From Thalassotalea euphylliae (GTDB taxonomy: Bacteria > Pseudomonadota > Gammaproteobacteria > Enterobacterales > Alteromonadaceae), in assembly GCF_003390335.1 (NCBI RefSeq), contig NZ_QUOU01000001.1, positions 1,178,001-1,242,000 of the forward strand: 64,000 nucleotides of DNA, given 5' to 3'. The stretch's first letter is position 1, and every line of letters begins with the position of its first letter. The translations under genes were made by a program, and so were the position numbers. Shown here piece by piece: positions 25,995 to 34,515 of this stretch. The notes below the pieces were generated by a model. It saw nothing but the letters and a program-made list of their open reading frames with translations, was not told the DNA's origin and made no database searches.

Positions 25995-27436
25995 TAACTA
26001 AACGACTCTTTAACGGCTTGCACTAAGTTACTTTTAGCAAGTGGCGTGTTGCCTAGAGTGTCTACTTGGCAAGCGGCAGCAATACTGGCTATGTAAAAGG
26101 CTTGCCACGGAGATGCGCCAGCAGCGATTGCCAACGAACTGGTCGCTAAAAAGCAATCGCCTGCGCCAGCAGGGTCGGCGGCATTTTTGTTAATTGCAGG
26201 GATTCTGTCGTTAACCCAGTTGTCGTTTTTATAATCTGGAATATGGATAAATATACCTTCATCAGCTAGCGTGATGACAAGGTTATCAGGTGTTGATTTA
26301 TCACAGAGCTTTTTCGCGAGAATGACTAAACCATCGTCTGAATTGTTTAACGCGACCCGAACTTCTTTCTCTGTCGGGGTCACTAATAAGGTATTTTTGT
26401 AGCGTGAAATATCGCCAACCTGCGATGAAGTCTGGCTATCGGCAACAACTCTAATGCTGTGTGTGCGGCACAGCTCCATTAGTCTCTCAACCAATGTTTG
26501 TGGTAATACGCCATAGTTAAAGTCAGAAAAAACCATAACGTCAGTATGTTCAGCTAATGTGTTAAATTGGTTAACTATTGCCTCTTGAAGCTCTTGTGAA
26601 ATCTTGTGGTGGCGAACTTGATTGACTCTTAACAGCGTTTTTTTATCAACCCGATAACGAGTCTTTAATGGCGTAGGGCGGCTGTTATCTGAAAAAATAT
26701 GGTGAGCTATCTTATAGTTTGCGATGTTTTGTTTAACATATTGTGCTTTTTCATCATTACCTGTTACCGAAAGTAAGGTTACAGTGTTTGCTCCGATGGC
26801 TTTTATGTGGCCAGCGGTTATCGCCGCACCACCAAGAAACATATCTTTGCTAGTAGGTGTCATCACTATGGTCGGATCTTCCTGAGATAGTCCTACGGCG
26901 GAACCTTGCACATACTCATCAACAATCACCTCACCAATAACAACGACATTAAGCCGTTTCATTTTTTCGATGGTATTTAAAATTGAGTGCTCATCGATTT
27001 GATGACGCTGCGCATACTGGCTAATTTCGGAAAAGTCGAAGCTTCTACCTATCTGGTGTCGAGATGAAAAATATAGCTCTGTTGCCCGTTCAAATTCACC
27101 CGAACCAAAAATGAGCTTACCGCCATAGGTAGCTAATGCAGATTCTTCGGGGTTATCAACTGATTCAAATTCTTTGCCTTTGACCACGACTTCAGGTTGT
27201 AACTCTTGAATGATGGCTGAAGCCGGCTTTGAAGTTAAAAAGGCTTGGTCAACTGACTCAAGTGATTTAACTAGCTCTAATCGATCTTTTTCATTGATTT
27301 GACAACAATTATTAGTACTTTCATCGCTGTTCACTGCAACAACTAATCGCTGTCCACATTCTTTGGCAAATTTTAAAAGCCTGACATGGCCTGGGTGCAA
27401 AATGTCAAATTTGCCTGTGACTAATACTGTTTGCAT
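25994..27436 (-). CDS. HldE-like kinase/nucleotidyltransferase with reversed domain order
   Basis: A 480 aa bifunctional protein. Residues 1-130 form a cytidylyltransferase-like domain (GKFDILHPGHVRLL with HxGH at 14-17, VVAVNSDESTN). Residues about 160-480 are a PfkB-family kinase (VVIGEVIVDEYVQGSA, MFLGGAAITAGHI, DPAGAGDCF at 421-429 with catalytic-type Asp427). E. coli HldE, which phosphorylates and adenylylates D-glycero-D-manno-heptose 7-phosphate, has the same two domains in the opposite order (kinase first). Function in activating a heptose-like sugar is inferred from this similarity and from the GmhA-like gene upstream in the operon. Confidence 0.8.
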   Translation of the reverse strand: MQTVLVTGKFDILHPGHVRLLKFAKECGQRLVVAVNSDESTNNCCQINEKDRLELVKSLESVDQAFLTSKPASAIIQELQPEVVVKGKEFESVDNPEESALATYGGKLIFGSGEFERATELYFSSRHQIGRSFDFSEISQYAQRHQIDEHSILNTIEKMKRLNVVVIGEVIVDEYVQGSAVGLSQEDPTIVMTPTSKDMFLGGAAITAGHIKAIGANTVTLLSVTGNDEKAQYVKQNIANYKIAHHIFSDNSRPTPLKTRYRVDKKTLLRVNQVRHHKISQELQEAIVNQFNTLAEHTDVMVFSDFNYGVLPQTLVERLMELCRTHSIRVVADSQTSSQVGDISRYKNTLLVTPTEKEVRVALNNSDDGLVILAKKLCDKSTPDNLVITLADEGIFIHIPDYKNDNWVNDRIPAINKNAADPAGAGDCFLATSSLAIAAGASPWQAFYIASIAAACQVDTLGNTPLAKSNLVQAVKESFS

Positions 27437-27460
27437 CTGGTTGAAGCGTGCCTTTTTGCG

Positions 27461-28579
27461 TTAGATAAAGTTCAAGTGTTGAGGCGGTGTGCCTGTTGGC
27501 TTTTCTAGTTTGATTATGCCTTTTTCCACCTTGTCGAGAAACTCGTTGGGTTTGTGCTGTAAACACAAGGAGCCACACATGGTTTGGGCATCAAAGTTCA
27601 TTGACGCTAAGTGCCTCATTATTTCCCAGTATTTTTCACTTTTTACGATGTCTTTAAAGCGCTGTGTGGTGATATTACCAATATGGAATCGTTTATATTT
27701 CTCGTTAAATAACATACCGCAGGGGGCAATTAGCCCTGAGCCAGATATTTGTATTTGAAACGGGGCACCGTAACAACGTTGATAACTTCGTTTACCTTCC
27801 GCGTTAATTTTTGACCACTTCACTGATACTTGATAGGTATCATCACTATATGATTCTGCCTCTTCTAAAATATGAGTAAGCTCCGCATACTTAGAGTAGT
27901 CTACGCCTAGTTGACCTTCTTCATTGTCACTAGTGTGCTTAACAACAACATAGTCAGGGCGAATTTCTTTGCCTAATTTGGCTAATGGAACGACTTGGTC
28001 GGCATCTTCTGGCATTAATACCATTTGCAGACCAATGGTTACGTCGAGATTATCGCGTTTTTTAATTTCAACCATGTCTTTTACATTCTGAACAACGCGA
28101 TGAAAATGCTTCTCCTTGACTCCCATAATTTCAGCGTAGCGCTTTGGCTCGCCGGCAGAAAAATTCAACCTTAGATAAGTCAGGTGTGGCAGAATTCGCT
28201 CTAGCATTTCATATTTAAAATTGTAACCATGACTGGCAACCGCCATTGAAATACCGAGTTCAGCGCCTTTAATAATAGTATGTTCAAAGTGCGGAGAGAG
28301 TGTACTTTCGCCATCGCTCACTAGCGAGATGGCTTTTACGCCTAGCTCTTTGCAGTCTTCTAAAAAATGATCGATATGCTCTTTGGTGATATCGAATCGA
28401 TCATTTTCTTGTAGTCTGGCATAACAGAAATGACAACCATAATTACATGCACGAGTCAGCGCCATATCGATAGTAATAGGTGGGATCTGCTTACCTTCTT
28501 TCCAGTCTAAAATTCGGTCGTGATGCCATGCGATTTTAGTTTCGTCTAATATCAGTTTATTTTCTTTTGGTGTTGGCAT
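27461..28579 (-). CDS. Radical SAM protein with C-terminal cysteine cluster (second of a pair)
   Basis: A 372 aa radical SAM enzyme with the CxxxCxxC cluster site CNYGCHFC (Cys45, Cys49, Cys52), the SAM-binding segment SLVSDGESTLS, and a C-terminal SPASM/twitch-like Cys group (RCYGAPF, LIAPCGMLF, MCGSLC). The ATG at 28579 was chosen for its strong GAGGAG site 7 bases upstream; it overlaps the preceding gene by 23 bases. It is clearly related to the radical SAM gene at 31457-32557 (GLQMVLMPED versus GAQMVLLPDN, both ending in NFI). The reaction is unknown; epimerisation, dehydrogenation or deoxygenation of a sugar are options known for such enzymes. Confidence 0.82.
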   Translation of the reverse strand: MPTPKENKLILDETKIAWHHDRILDWKEGKQIPPITIDMALTRACNYGCHFCYARLQENDRFDITKEHIDHFLEDCKELGVKAISLVSDGESTLSPHFEHTIIKGAELGISMAVASHGYNFKYEMLERILPHLTYLRLNFSAGEPKRYAEIMGVKEKHFHRVVQNVKDMVEIKKRDNLDVTIGLQMVLMPEDADQVVPLAKLGKEIRPDYVVVKHTSDNEEGQLGVDYSKYAELTHILEEAESYSDDTYQVSVKWSKINAEGKRSYQRCYGAPFQIQISGSGLIAPCGMLFNEKYKRFHIGNITTQRFKDIVKSEKYWEIMRHLASMNFDAQTMCGSLCLQHKPNEFLDKVEKGIIKLEKPTGTPPQHLNFI

Positions 28580-29159
28580 CTTTAATCTCCTCAAGAACAA
28601 AAATAACGGGAACGCCGTTGAGTTTTACTCGGGTCTGTGCCTCAAGCTCAATTAACGTATGGTGAAATTGGCTTTTTGGCATCAAGCTGCTCAGATCTAC
28701 TTTGATACAAGTACCTTTACAGTTAATAAATACTTTTTTGTAATCGTAAAGCGTGTTGCCATCAAAAAAGCGATCCAATACTGTTTTTATGGCGCTTTCT
28801 TTTGCTGAGTCATTTAAGTTAGCCCACGCTTGATAGCTTGTACTTGTATAGCGAGCGCTATCTGGCTGCTTCGACAAGTTGAACACTTCCTTGATGAGTG
28901 TGTCCATTGTTGCCAGCGAAGGAATTGAGCTGACAAACAAAATTCCCTTATTTTGTGTATGCGTTTTGGTGGTGTTTGCTTCAAGTACCATTTTGGCACC
29001 ATAGTAGGCGGCATCAGCTACCTTCATTTTTGTAATCGTTTGGCAGAAGGCATCGACATATTTATCTTCTTTATTAGCAGAAGCATGCTCAATATGTTCC
29101 CCCGTTAAATGTATTGTTAACGAGATATCACCGTCTGTGACTTTGTATGTATTTTCCAT
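28557..29159 (-). CDS. Unknown protein in the heptose-type operon
   Basis: A 200 aa soluble protein that I do not recognise. There is no signal peptide or membrane segment. The N-terminal part (DGDISLTIHLTGEHIEHASA) looks beta-rich, the middle is helical (VADAAYYGAKMVLEA), and the C-terminal part holds VFINCKGTCIKVDL with two closely spaced cysteines. It lies between the truncated transketolase subunit (17 bases upstream) and a radical SAM gene that overlaps its end. A dedicated role with one of those enzymes is plausible. It does not resemble the missing C-terminal transketolase domain. Confidence 0.7.
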   Translation of the reverse strand: MENTYKVTDGDISLTIHLTGEHIEHASANKEDKYVDAFCQTITKMKVADAAYYGAKMVLEANTTKTHTQNKGILFVSSIPSLATMDTLIKEVFNLSKQPDSARYTSTSYQAWANLNDSAKESAIKTVLDRFFDGNTLYDYKKVFINCKGTCIKVDLSSLMPKSQFHHTLIELEAQTRVKLNGVPVIFVLEEIKDANTKRK

Positions 29160-29176
29160 TTTTTAGCTTGTTTTGG

Positions 29177-29665
29177 TTAACGAGAGCGCATATAAACTGG
29201 CCCACTGTGTGAGAGCATTGAGGCGACATCTTGTGTCAAGGTTTTTGGCGTTGGCGAGAATATTTTTACATTCTTTAATATTGAAATAAGTGCAATATCA
29301 TCGTCATCCATGCAGTGGCTTCGCCCGAGCGGAGAAAAATAATTATCCGCACCTACACCGATAACTTTCACATTTAAATTGTGTTCATTGATGTCGTAGC
29401 GGAATTGTTCAAATGCTCTCATTGTAATGAAAGGGATCTGTGAATAAACAATCGGTGACATCCCCGTCATTGCAAGCCCTGCTGCGATACTCAGCGTAGC
29501 TTGTTCATTGATACCTGTGTTGAATGCTCTATTGGCATGGTTATCAAAGAATTCATCGAGTACAGCAAAACCCATATCGCCAGCTAAAAGCACCTTTTTT
29601 TCATCTTGTTCAAAAAACGGGTAAATGGCATTCATTACCTCTTTTTTTGATACTAATTCAGTCAT
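29177..29665 (-). CDS. Transketolase C-terminal subunit, short form with pyrimidine-binding domain only
   Basis: A 162 aa protein equal to the PYR (TPP pyrimidine-binding) domain of a two-gene transketolase: LLAGDMGFAVLDEF, FNTGINEQATLSIAAGLAM with the conserved Glu that activates TPP, and FSPLGRSHCMDDDDIALI. It ends at GPVYMRSR, exactly where the third transketolase domain normally begins; usual C-subunits are about 300 aa. Only 17 bases separate it from the next gene, and no leftover of the missing domain is seen, so this looks like a real short form and not a fresh frameshift. The start at 29665 has AAGGG upstream and overlaps the N-subunit by 8 bases. Confidence 0.82.
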   Translation of the reverse strand: MTELVSKKEVMNAIYPFFEQDEKKVLLAGDMGFAVLDEFFDNHANRAFNTGINEQATLSIAAGLAMTGMSPIVYSQIPFITMRAFEQFRYDINEHNLNVKVIGVGADNYFSPLGRSHCMDDDDIALISILKNVKIFSPTPKTLTQDVASMLSHSGPVYMRSR

Positions 29666-30458
29666 TTTGTCGCCCTTGGTAAACATAGCCATCTTCCGTT
29701 GGGCAACGATAATGATGCTTTGCGGAGTTTTCTATCAAGTCAATACCTTTGCCTTTGATGGTACGAGCAAAAATCACGGAAAAATTATCGCGACTCTGGT
29801 TAAAAAATTTATCAAAGGCTTGTTTTATTTGTCCCTCGTTATGTCCGTCAATATCGTCGATCGGTTGCTCGGTAAAGCCATTTAAAATGTGCAGTAATTT
29901 GTTATTACTAACGGTAACATCTTCTACTTTTCCCATTGCTTGAAAGTCATTGGCATCGACAATGATCAAGAGGTTGTCTAAGTTAAAGCGATGGGCTAAC
30001 AGTAGGGCTTCATAGTTACTGCCTTCTTGCATTTCACCGTCACCCACTAAACACACGACTTTGTTGGGTTTATTTTGCAGCTTCATGGAAAGCGCCATAC
30101 CAACGGCTATCGGTAAGCCATGACCCAGCGAGCCTGTTGATGCCTCAATCATGTAGTCTGAATTTTCGGTCAGACAACCTTTCAGTGTTGATTTTTCTGT
30201 ATTGAAATGATCAAGCTCCCAGTTAGGGATATAACCTAGCTCATTTAAAATAATATAATAGGCATAAGCACCATGACCTTTGCTCAAAATAAACCTATCT
30301 CTGGTTTCGTCTTTAGCGTCATTTAGGTTGTAGTTTAAATAATCACGGTAAAGTACCGTTAACAGCTCTACTGTTGATAGTGCAGGTGCGAGATGACCTG
30401 CTTTAGTATTGCAGGAAAAAGCAATGGTTTTGTCACGAACAGATTCTGAATTTAACAT
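29658..30458 (-). CDS. Transketolase N-terminal subunit (TPP diphosphate-binding)
   Basis: A 266 aa PP-domain subunit. It shows the opening AGHLAPALSTVELLTVLY, LSKGHGAYAYYIIL, SLGHGLPIAVGMALSMK, and the TPP/metal motif GDGEMQEGSNYEALLLA to VDANDFQAMG. The protein pairs with the following short gene, which overlaps it by 8 bases. Transketolases move two-carbon ketol units and can form sedoheptulose 7-phosphate, the substrate of GmhA, which would feed the heptose-type enzymes in this operon. A two-subunit form inside a glycan operon suggests a dedicated reaction separate from the housekeeping enzyme. Confidence 0.88.
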   Translation of the reverse strand: MLNSESVRDKTIAFSCNTKAGHLAPALSTVELLTVLYRDYLNYNLNDAKDETRDRFILSKGHGAYAYYIILNELGYIPNWELDHFNTEKSTLKGCLTENSDYMIEASTGSLGHGLPIAVGMALSMKLQNKPNKVVCLVGDGEMQEGSNYEALLLAHRFNLDNLLIIVDANDFQAMGKVEDVTVSNNKLLHILNGFTEQPIDDIDGHNEGQIKQAFDKFFNQSRDNFSVIFARTIKGKGIDLIENSAKHHYRCPTEDGYVYQGRQND

Positions 30459-30460
30459 TG

Positions 30461-31447
30461 TTATTTACTCAAATGCTTAAACCAGTCTTTAGTGGCTTCC
30501 TCTATGCTAGATTCGTTCCAGACTGGAGCATCACTCCATAAGTGGATATTTTCTAGCATAATTTTGACGCCTTCTTCTATGCTGACTTTGGGGGACCAAT
30601 GTAACTTTGTGTTTATTTTGGTAATATCTGCGAAGGTGCAATCTGGTTCGCCGGGGCGTCGGGGAATATAGGTTTTATCACCACCAAGCAACTCAGCTAA
30701 ATAGTTAATACTGTAGGTATTGCCGCTACCAACATTAAACACTTCATTGCGATATTCACTCTTACTGGCGGTAAAGCAGGCGTCAACCACGTCTGTTACA
30801 TAAGTAAAGTCGCGTGTTTGTTCGCCATTACCAACAATGGTGAGTGGCTTGTTGTTGAGTATTTGTGCCAAAAATACACCAAAAACTGCGCCATAAGCGC
30901 CAGAAGTTCTATGCCTTAAACCATAAACGTTGAAAAAACGCATAGAGATAACAGGTAAGTCATATACTTGACCCCAATGCAGAGCGTATTGCTCACCAAT
31001 ATTTTTCGTTAATGCGTAAGGGTATTCAGGCTTTATCGCTGTATTTTCGGGGGTTGGATAAACATCAGGAATACCATAGCAAGAGCTTGAGGCGGCATAG
31101 ATAAACTTTTTTAATGCTGTTGAGTGTCTGCTCGCTTCAAGGATATTCAGTGTGCCATTAACATTGGCGTCATGGTATTTGCCTGGTGATTGGATCGAAG
31201 GAACGATATCGGCAAGCGCTGCAAAGTGAAAAACATAGTCAACGTCTTCTAGTAATTGCACCAAATCTATATTCGGGTTGGCAATATCGGTTTCAATAAA
31301 CTCTATATCTTGTTTTACATGCGCTAAGTTACTGAGCCGGCCATTGACTAAATTATCAACTACTATCACGTCAAAGTTATTGGCAACGAGTAAATCGACC
31401 ATATGTGAGCCAATAAAACCCGCTCCTCCTGTTACTACTGCTTTCAT
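30461..31447 (-). CDS. NAD-dependent sugar epimerase/dehydratase (extended SDR)
   Basis: A 328 aa extended short-chain dehydrogenase/reductase. It has the NAD-binding GGAGFIGSH near residue 8, the active-site group SSSCYG with YPYALTK (YxxxK), and the C-terminal substrate segment VFNVGSGNTYSI. It resembles UDP-glucose/UDP-GlcNAc 4-epimerases and GDP- or ADP-heptose-modifying enzymes. It precedes the transketolase pair by 2 bases and follows a radical SAM gene. The likely substrate is the nucleotide-activated sugar made in this operon. Confidence 0.82.
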   Translation of the reverse strand: MKAVVTGGAGFIGSHMVDLLVANNFDVIVVDNLVNGRLSNLAHVKQDIEFIETDIANPNIDLVQLLEDVDYVFHFAALADIVPSIQSPGKYHDANVNGTLNILEASRHSTALKKFIYAASSSCYGIPDVYPTPENTAIKPEYPYALTKNIGEQYALHWGQVYDLPVISMRFFNVYGLRHRTSGAYGAVFGVFLAQILNNKPLTIVGNGEQTRDFTYVTDVVDACFTASKSEYRNEVFNVGSGNTYSINYLAELLGGDKTYIPRRPGEPDCTFADITKINTKLHWSPKVSIEEGVKIMLENIHLWSDAPVWNESSIEEATKDWFKHLSK

Positions 31448-31456
31448 TAAATACCT

Positions 31457-32557
31457 CTAAATAAAGTTATCATGGGCTTGTGGGTGGGCCAATCGGTCTA
31501 AATAGCGATTAACTTCATCCATACGGCAATTAACGCGACAATTTTTGATGTCTAGCTTTTCTTTGATAAATTCATAAGATTGTTTGCGCTTTTCACTTTC
31601 CCAAATTTCTTCGAAGTTCTGCTCATATATATTTCCGTAGCAAAAGTCTTCATTACCTAAATAAGCACTACAGCCAAATACTTTGCCGTCGGTGGCAATG
31701 TATGCCCAGAAAAAAGGTGTTGAATTACATTGTTTATAAGGTTGCTTTTGGGCTATGTGTTTTTTCATAGTGTTCGCGCGAAAAACAACCTGAAAATCTC
31801 GGGTGTTAAATGCTGTAAGTTCTTTTTCCAGGTCGAGCATTTTTGTGTAATCAATACACTCGTACTTATGAGTAATACTTGATAGGTGCTGGGAGTAGGG
31901 TTTAATCACTAAATAATCTAGCCCAATCTCTTTGCATGTTTGAGCCAAAATTTTGGCATCATTCATGTTGTCGGGAAGCAATACCATTTGAGCGCCAAGC
32001 GTACATTTGAGGTTGTTGTCATTTCGGTGCTGGATGGCTATTTTTAAGTTGTTGATAACCGTTTCAAAGTCACGCTCTTTTGTTTGGTGTATTTGGGCGT
32101 AGTTTTCAGCAGTCCCCGCATTCAAACTTACTTTTATCCATGAGCAATGTTCCATTAATGTTTCAATATTTTGCTTTCTAAGTGGTACAAAGTTAGTGGT
32201 AAGTGCGGTATCTATACCAACGTTTGATGCATGTTCGCAGATTTTATCCAGATTCTTAAAAAGCAGCGGCTCACCTTCACCGGCAAACATCACGCTTTTA
32301 ACCCCCTTATCCGCCATATTGGTTATCGTGTTTTTCAGTACATCATAGTCAATACTGATGTTTTTATAGCCCATATAGTCAAGTGCACAAAAGGTACAGC
32401 GATGGTTACAGCCACCAAAAGGAGATATTTCGACATAAACAGGGTATATTTTCTTTAATTTTTCCCAATTGTTTTGTTGGCGGCCCTCGTACCAACTCGC
32501 CACTCTTACGGGGTGTAATATCAGTTTATGTGAGTCAATTGCATATTTATCTGTCAT
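31457..32557 (-). CDS. Radical SAM protein with C-terminal cysteine cluster (first of a pair)
   Basis: A 366 aa radical SAM enzyme with CNHRCTFC (Cys50, Cys54, Cys57), the SAM motif MFAGEGEPLL, and a C-terminal SPASM-like cysteine set (KQCNSTPFFWAYI, KVFGCSAYLG, FCYGNIY, CRVNCRMDEV) that could bind an auxiliary cluster. The start was placed at ATG 32557; the upstream TTG at 32566 lacks a spaced ribosome-binding site. It is paralogous to the radical SAM gene at 27461-28579. It directly follows the GmhA-like gene, so a sugar phosphate or nucleotide sugar is a reasonable substrate. Reaction unknown. Confidence 0.82.
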   Translation of the reverse strand: MTDKYAIDSHKLILHPVRVASWYEGRQQNNWEKLKKIYPVYVEISPFGGCNHRCTFCALDYMGYKNISIDYDVLKNTITNMADKGVKSVMFAGEGEPLLFKNLDKICEHASNVGIDTALTTNFVPLRKQNIETLMEHCSWIKVSLNAGTAENYAQIHQTKERDFETVINNLKIAIQHRNDNNLKCTLGAQMVLLPDNMNDAKILAQTCKEIGLDYLVIKPYSQHLSSITHKYECIDYTKMLDLEKELTAFNTRDFQVVFRANTMKKHIAQKQPYKQCNSTPFFWAYIATDGKVFGCSAYLGNEDFCYGNIYEQNFEEIWESEKRKQSYEFIKEKLDIKNCRVNCRMDEVNRYLDRLAHPQAHDNFI

Positions 32558-32580
32558 CGTGAGCAAGCCTTTTGGGATGG

Positions 32581-33201
32581 TTATTTATGTTCATCAGCAC
32601 TGTGTAAAGCAACCGCATCTCTAAGTGATTGCATGATGATATGACCTAAAATTACCTGAGTATCTTCAGAGATTTGCATATCGTCAATATTGAAATGGAA
32701 CGCCAGATCAACTAAGTTTTTCGCTTTGCCACCGTCAAATCCAAGAATCGCGATTGTTTGCATTTCTTTTTGCTTAGCTTCTTCTATTGCTTTGATAATA
32801 TTTTCTGAGTTGCCACTGCCTGACAGCACTAATAATATATCACCCGTTTGGCCTTTGACCTTTAGCTGATGAGAGAATATATTCTCATAACCAATATCAT
32901 TACCCAGGCAAGTGAGCACTGAACTGTTGGCCGCCAATGCCTCTACATTTAGGGCGTTGCCTTGAGGGTTTACGCCAAAGGTATAGTCATTTGCTAAATG
33001 AATAGCATTAGCTGCACTGCCGCCGTTACCACATATAAACAAAGTTCTATTGTTACTTTTCAGGTTTAATAGCATTGCTACCATCAAATCGACATCTTGA
33101 TGGTTTAATTGTGTTAAAACTTTGGTTAAGTTTTTGGTGTAACGAGTAACGAGTAATTCAGTGCTACTGTGTTTTACTGCGTTATCGAGGCTGCCTTTCA
33201 T
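32581..33201 (-). CDS. GmhA-like sugar isomerase (SIS domain)
   Basis: A 206 aa SIS-domain protein close to sedoheptulose-7-phosphate isomerase GmhA: FICGNGGSAANAIHLANDYT, CLGNDIGYENIFSHQL, VLSGSGNSENIIKAI and GHIIMQSL. By comparison with E. coli GmhA recalled from memory, the histidine acid/base equivalent is kept (His187), but the catalytic glutamate position is Asp72 (HLAND versus HFAEE). It may act on sedoheptulose 7-phosphate or a related ketose phosphate. It is the first gene of the minus-strand operon ending at 22425 and starts that pathway. Confidence 0.8.
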   Translation of the reverse strand: MKGSLDNAVKHSSTELLVTRYTKNLTKVLTQLNHQDVDLMVAMLLNLKSNNRTLFICGNGGSAANAIHLANDYTFGVNPQGNALNVEALAANSSVLTCLGNDIGYENIFSHQLKVKGQTGDILLVLSGSGNSENIIKAIEEAKQKEMQTIAILGFDGGKAKNLVDLAFHFNIDDMQISEDTQVILGHIIMQSLRDAVALHSADEHK

Positions 33202-33487
33202 GCATTATTTCCTGTTGTTAAATGTTGCGCCTAATGAATCTAATAGCGCCTACCTGTATAAGGCTTTAAGTTTAGCTTCCAAGGTTTCGTTCTTAGGTGA
33301 GATTAGGCTGCGTATTTGTATCGGCAATTAATAAGATTGATTTAATTTGCCAACTCATATTGACGATATGGAGGCATTTTTTATCTATATTATTAGACTG
33401 AAAAAGATAACACTGAAGGTATATAAATCCTATAGCAATATCTTAAATTAGCGGTTATTAGCTTAATCTCTGTACACTTACCCAAAT

Positions 33488-34276
33488 TTAAGCATTTTTC
33501 TGCTCAACATGACGATTAATCTCTGCAATTTCTGGATGAGCCAATAGGACTTTTTCTAGTGCAGGGTAATCAAAGTCGGTCTGGTAGTTCATCAATTGGA
33601 ATACTCGCTCAATGGCTTTAAAATCATCGGCTTCATCTAAGGTTAAACGAAAATGCGTGAGATCTTGCTCGGCGTACAATACCCGATTGTTTATCGTTTG
33701 AACTTTGCCCATACCCAGAGTGACGTGCTCTCTGTCGGCTGCTGATGTGGCAATCAAATGGGTTTTTTCCAATAACTCAAAGCCAAAGATGCAGGCATCA
33801 AGCCCCCTTGGATAACCAGAATGAGGGCCTAAACTGACCATATCATACTGCCCCGTGTTAAATTCGTTCACGGACTGTTGCACCAGCTTTACATCAACTA
33901 AGGGGCAATCGCTGGTAATTCTTATCACTGCGGTCTCTTTTGTCGCACCATGGGCTTTGGCGGCAAAGTAGTAGCGACCAAGTACATCATCTGTACTCCC
34001 TTGAAAATAGCCAACGCCAAGCTTTTGACAAAGCGCTACAATAGGCGCTTCGCTACCATCATTTGTGGTGGCAACAATGATATGCTGTTTTAATGGCGCT
34101 AAACGTTCAATGAGCCACTCAAGCATCGGCTTGTTCGCCATTTTCATCATCACTTTTTCGGGGAGCCGAGTTGACGTCATTCGCGCTTGAATAATTATTT
34201 GCAGTGACTGCAGAGCATTGCTCGCATCCAATGATTTTGGTGTTTGTGAGCAAGGCAAAGGATTATAGTCTGGCAT
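33488..34276 (-). CDS. SpsF-like cytidylyltransferase, set B
   Basis: A 262 aa member of the SpsF family, paralogous to 17185-17988. It has LQIIIQARMTSTRLPEKVMM, VIRITSDCPLVDV and HFRLTLDEADDF. Compared with set A it has Glu in place of Gly in the RLPGKV loop. It is transcribed divergently from the NeuB-like gene at 34516 and probably activates the sugar made there. The N-terminal 20 residues are variable, and a later start is possible. Confidence 0.78.
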   Translation of the reverse strand: MPDYNPLPCSQTPKSLDASNALQSLQIIIQARMTSTRLPEKVMMKMANKPMLEWLIERLAPLKQHIIVATTNDGSEAPIVALCQKLGVGYFQGSTDDVLGRYYFAAKAHGATKETAVIRITSDCPLVDVKLVQQSVNEFNTGQYDMVSLGPHSGYPRGLDACIFGFELLEKTHLIATSAADREHVTLGMGKVQTINNRVLYAEQDLTHFRLTLDEADDFKAIERVFQLMNYQTDFDYPALEKVLLAHPEIAEINRHVEQKNA

Positions 34277-34515
34277 TATTCGTACTAATTAGCCTGAAAA
34301 TGTTAAAGTCCTGCAAACTTTACACTAACTGTGCTTTGGTCACTAGCGGCATAAGCCAAACTTTATCGGTTTGCGCATGATTCTTGCTGTACTTTGTTTG
34401 TTGTCTTTGCAGCTAGCAGATTCCATTAGTTGTGTGAAACATAGTTCTATGAAAAAATTAGTTTTCTTGCTAATGCGAGTAAAGTTAGCAAGTGCTGTCG
34501 AGTTTAGGAGTTGTT

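Noticed and set aside
29177..30458. Split transketolase as a frameshifted single gene
   Set aside because: The second part has its own ribosome-binding site and ATG with an 8-base overlap, and two-gene transketolases are a known natural form.
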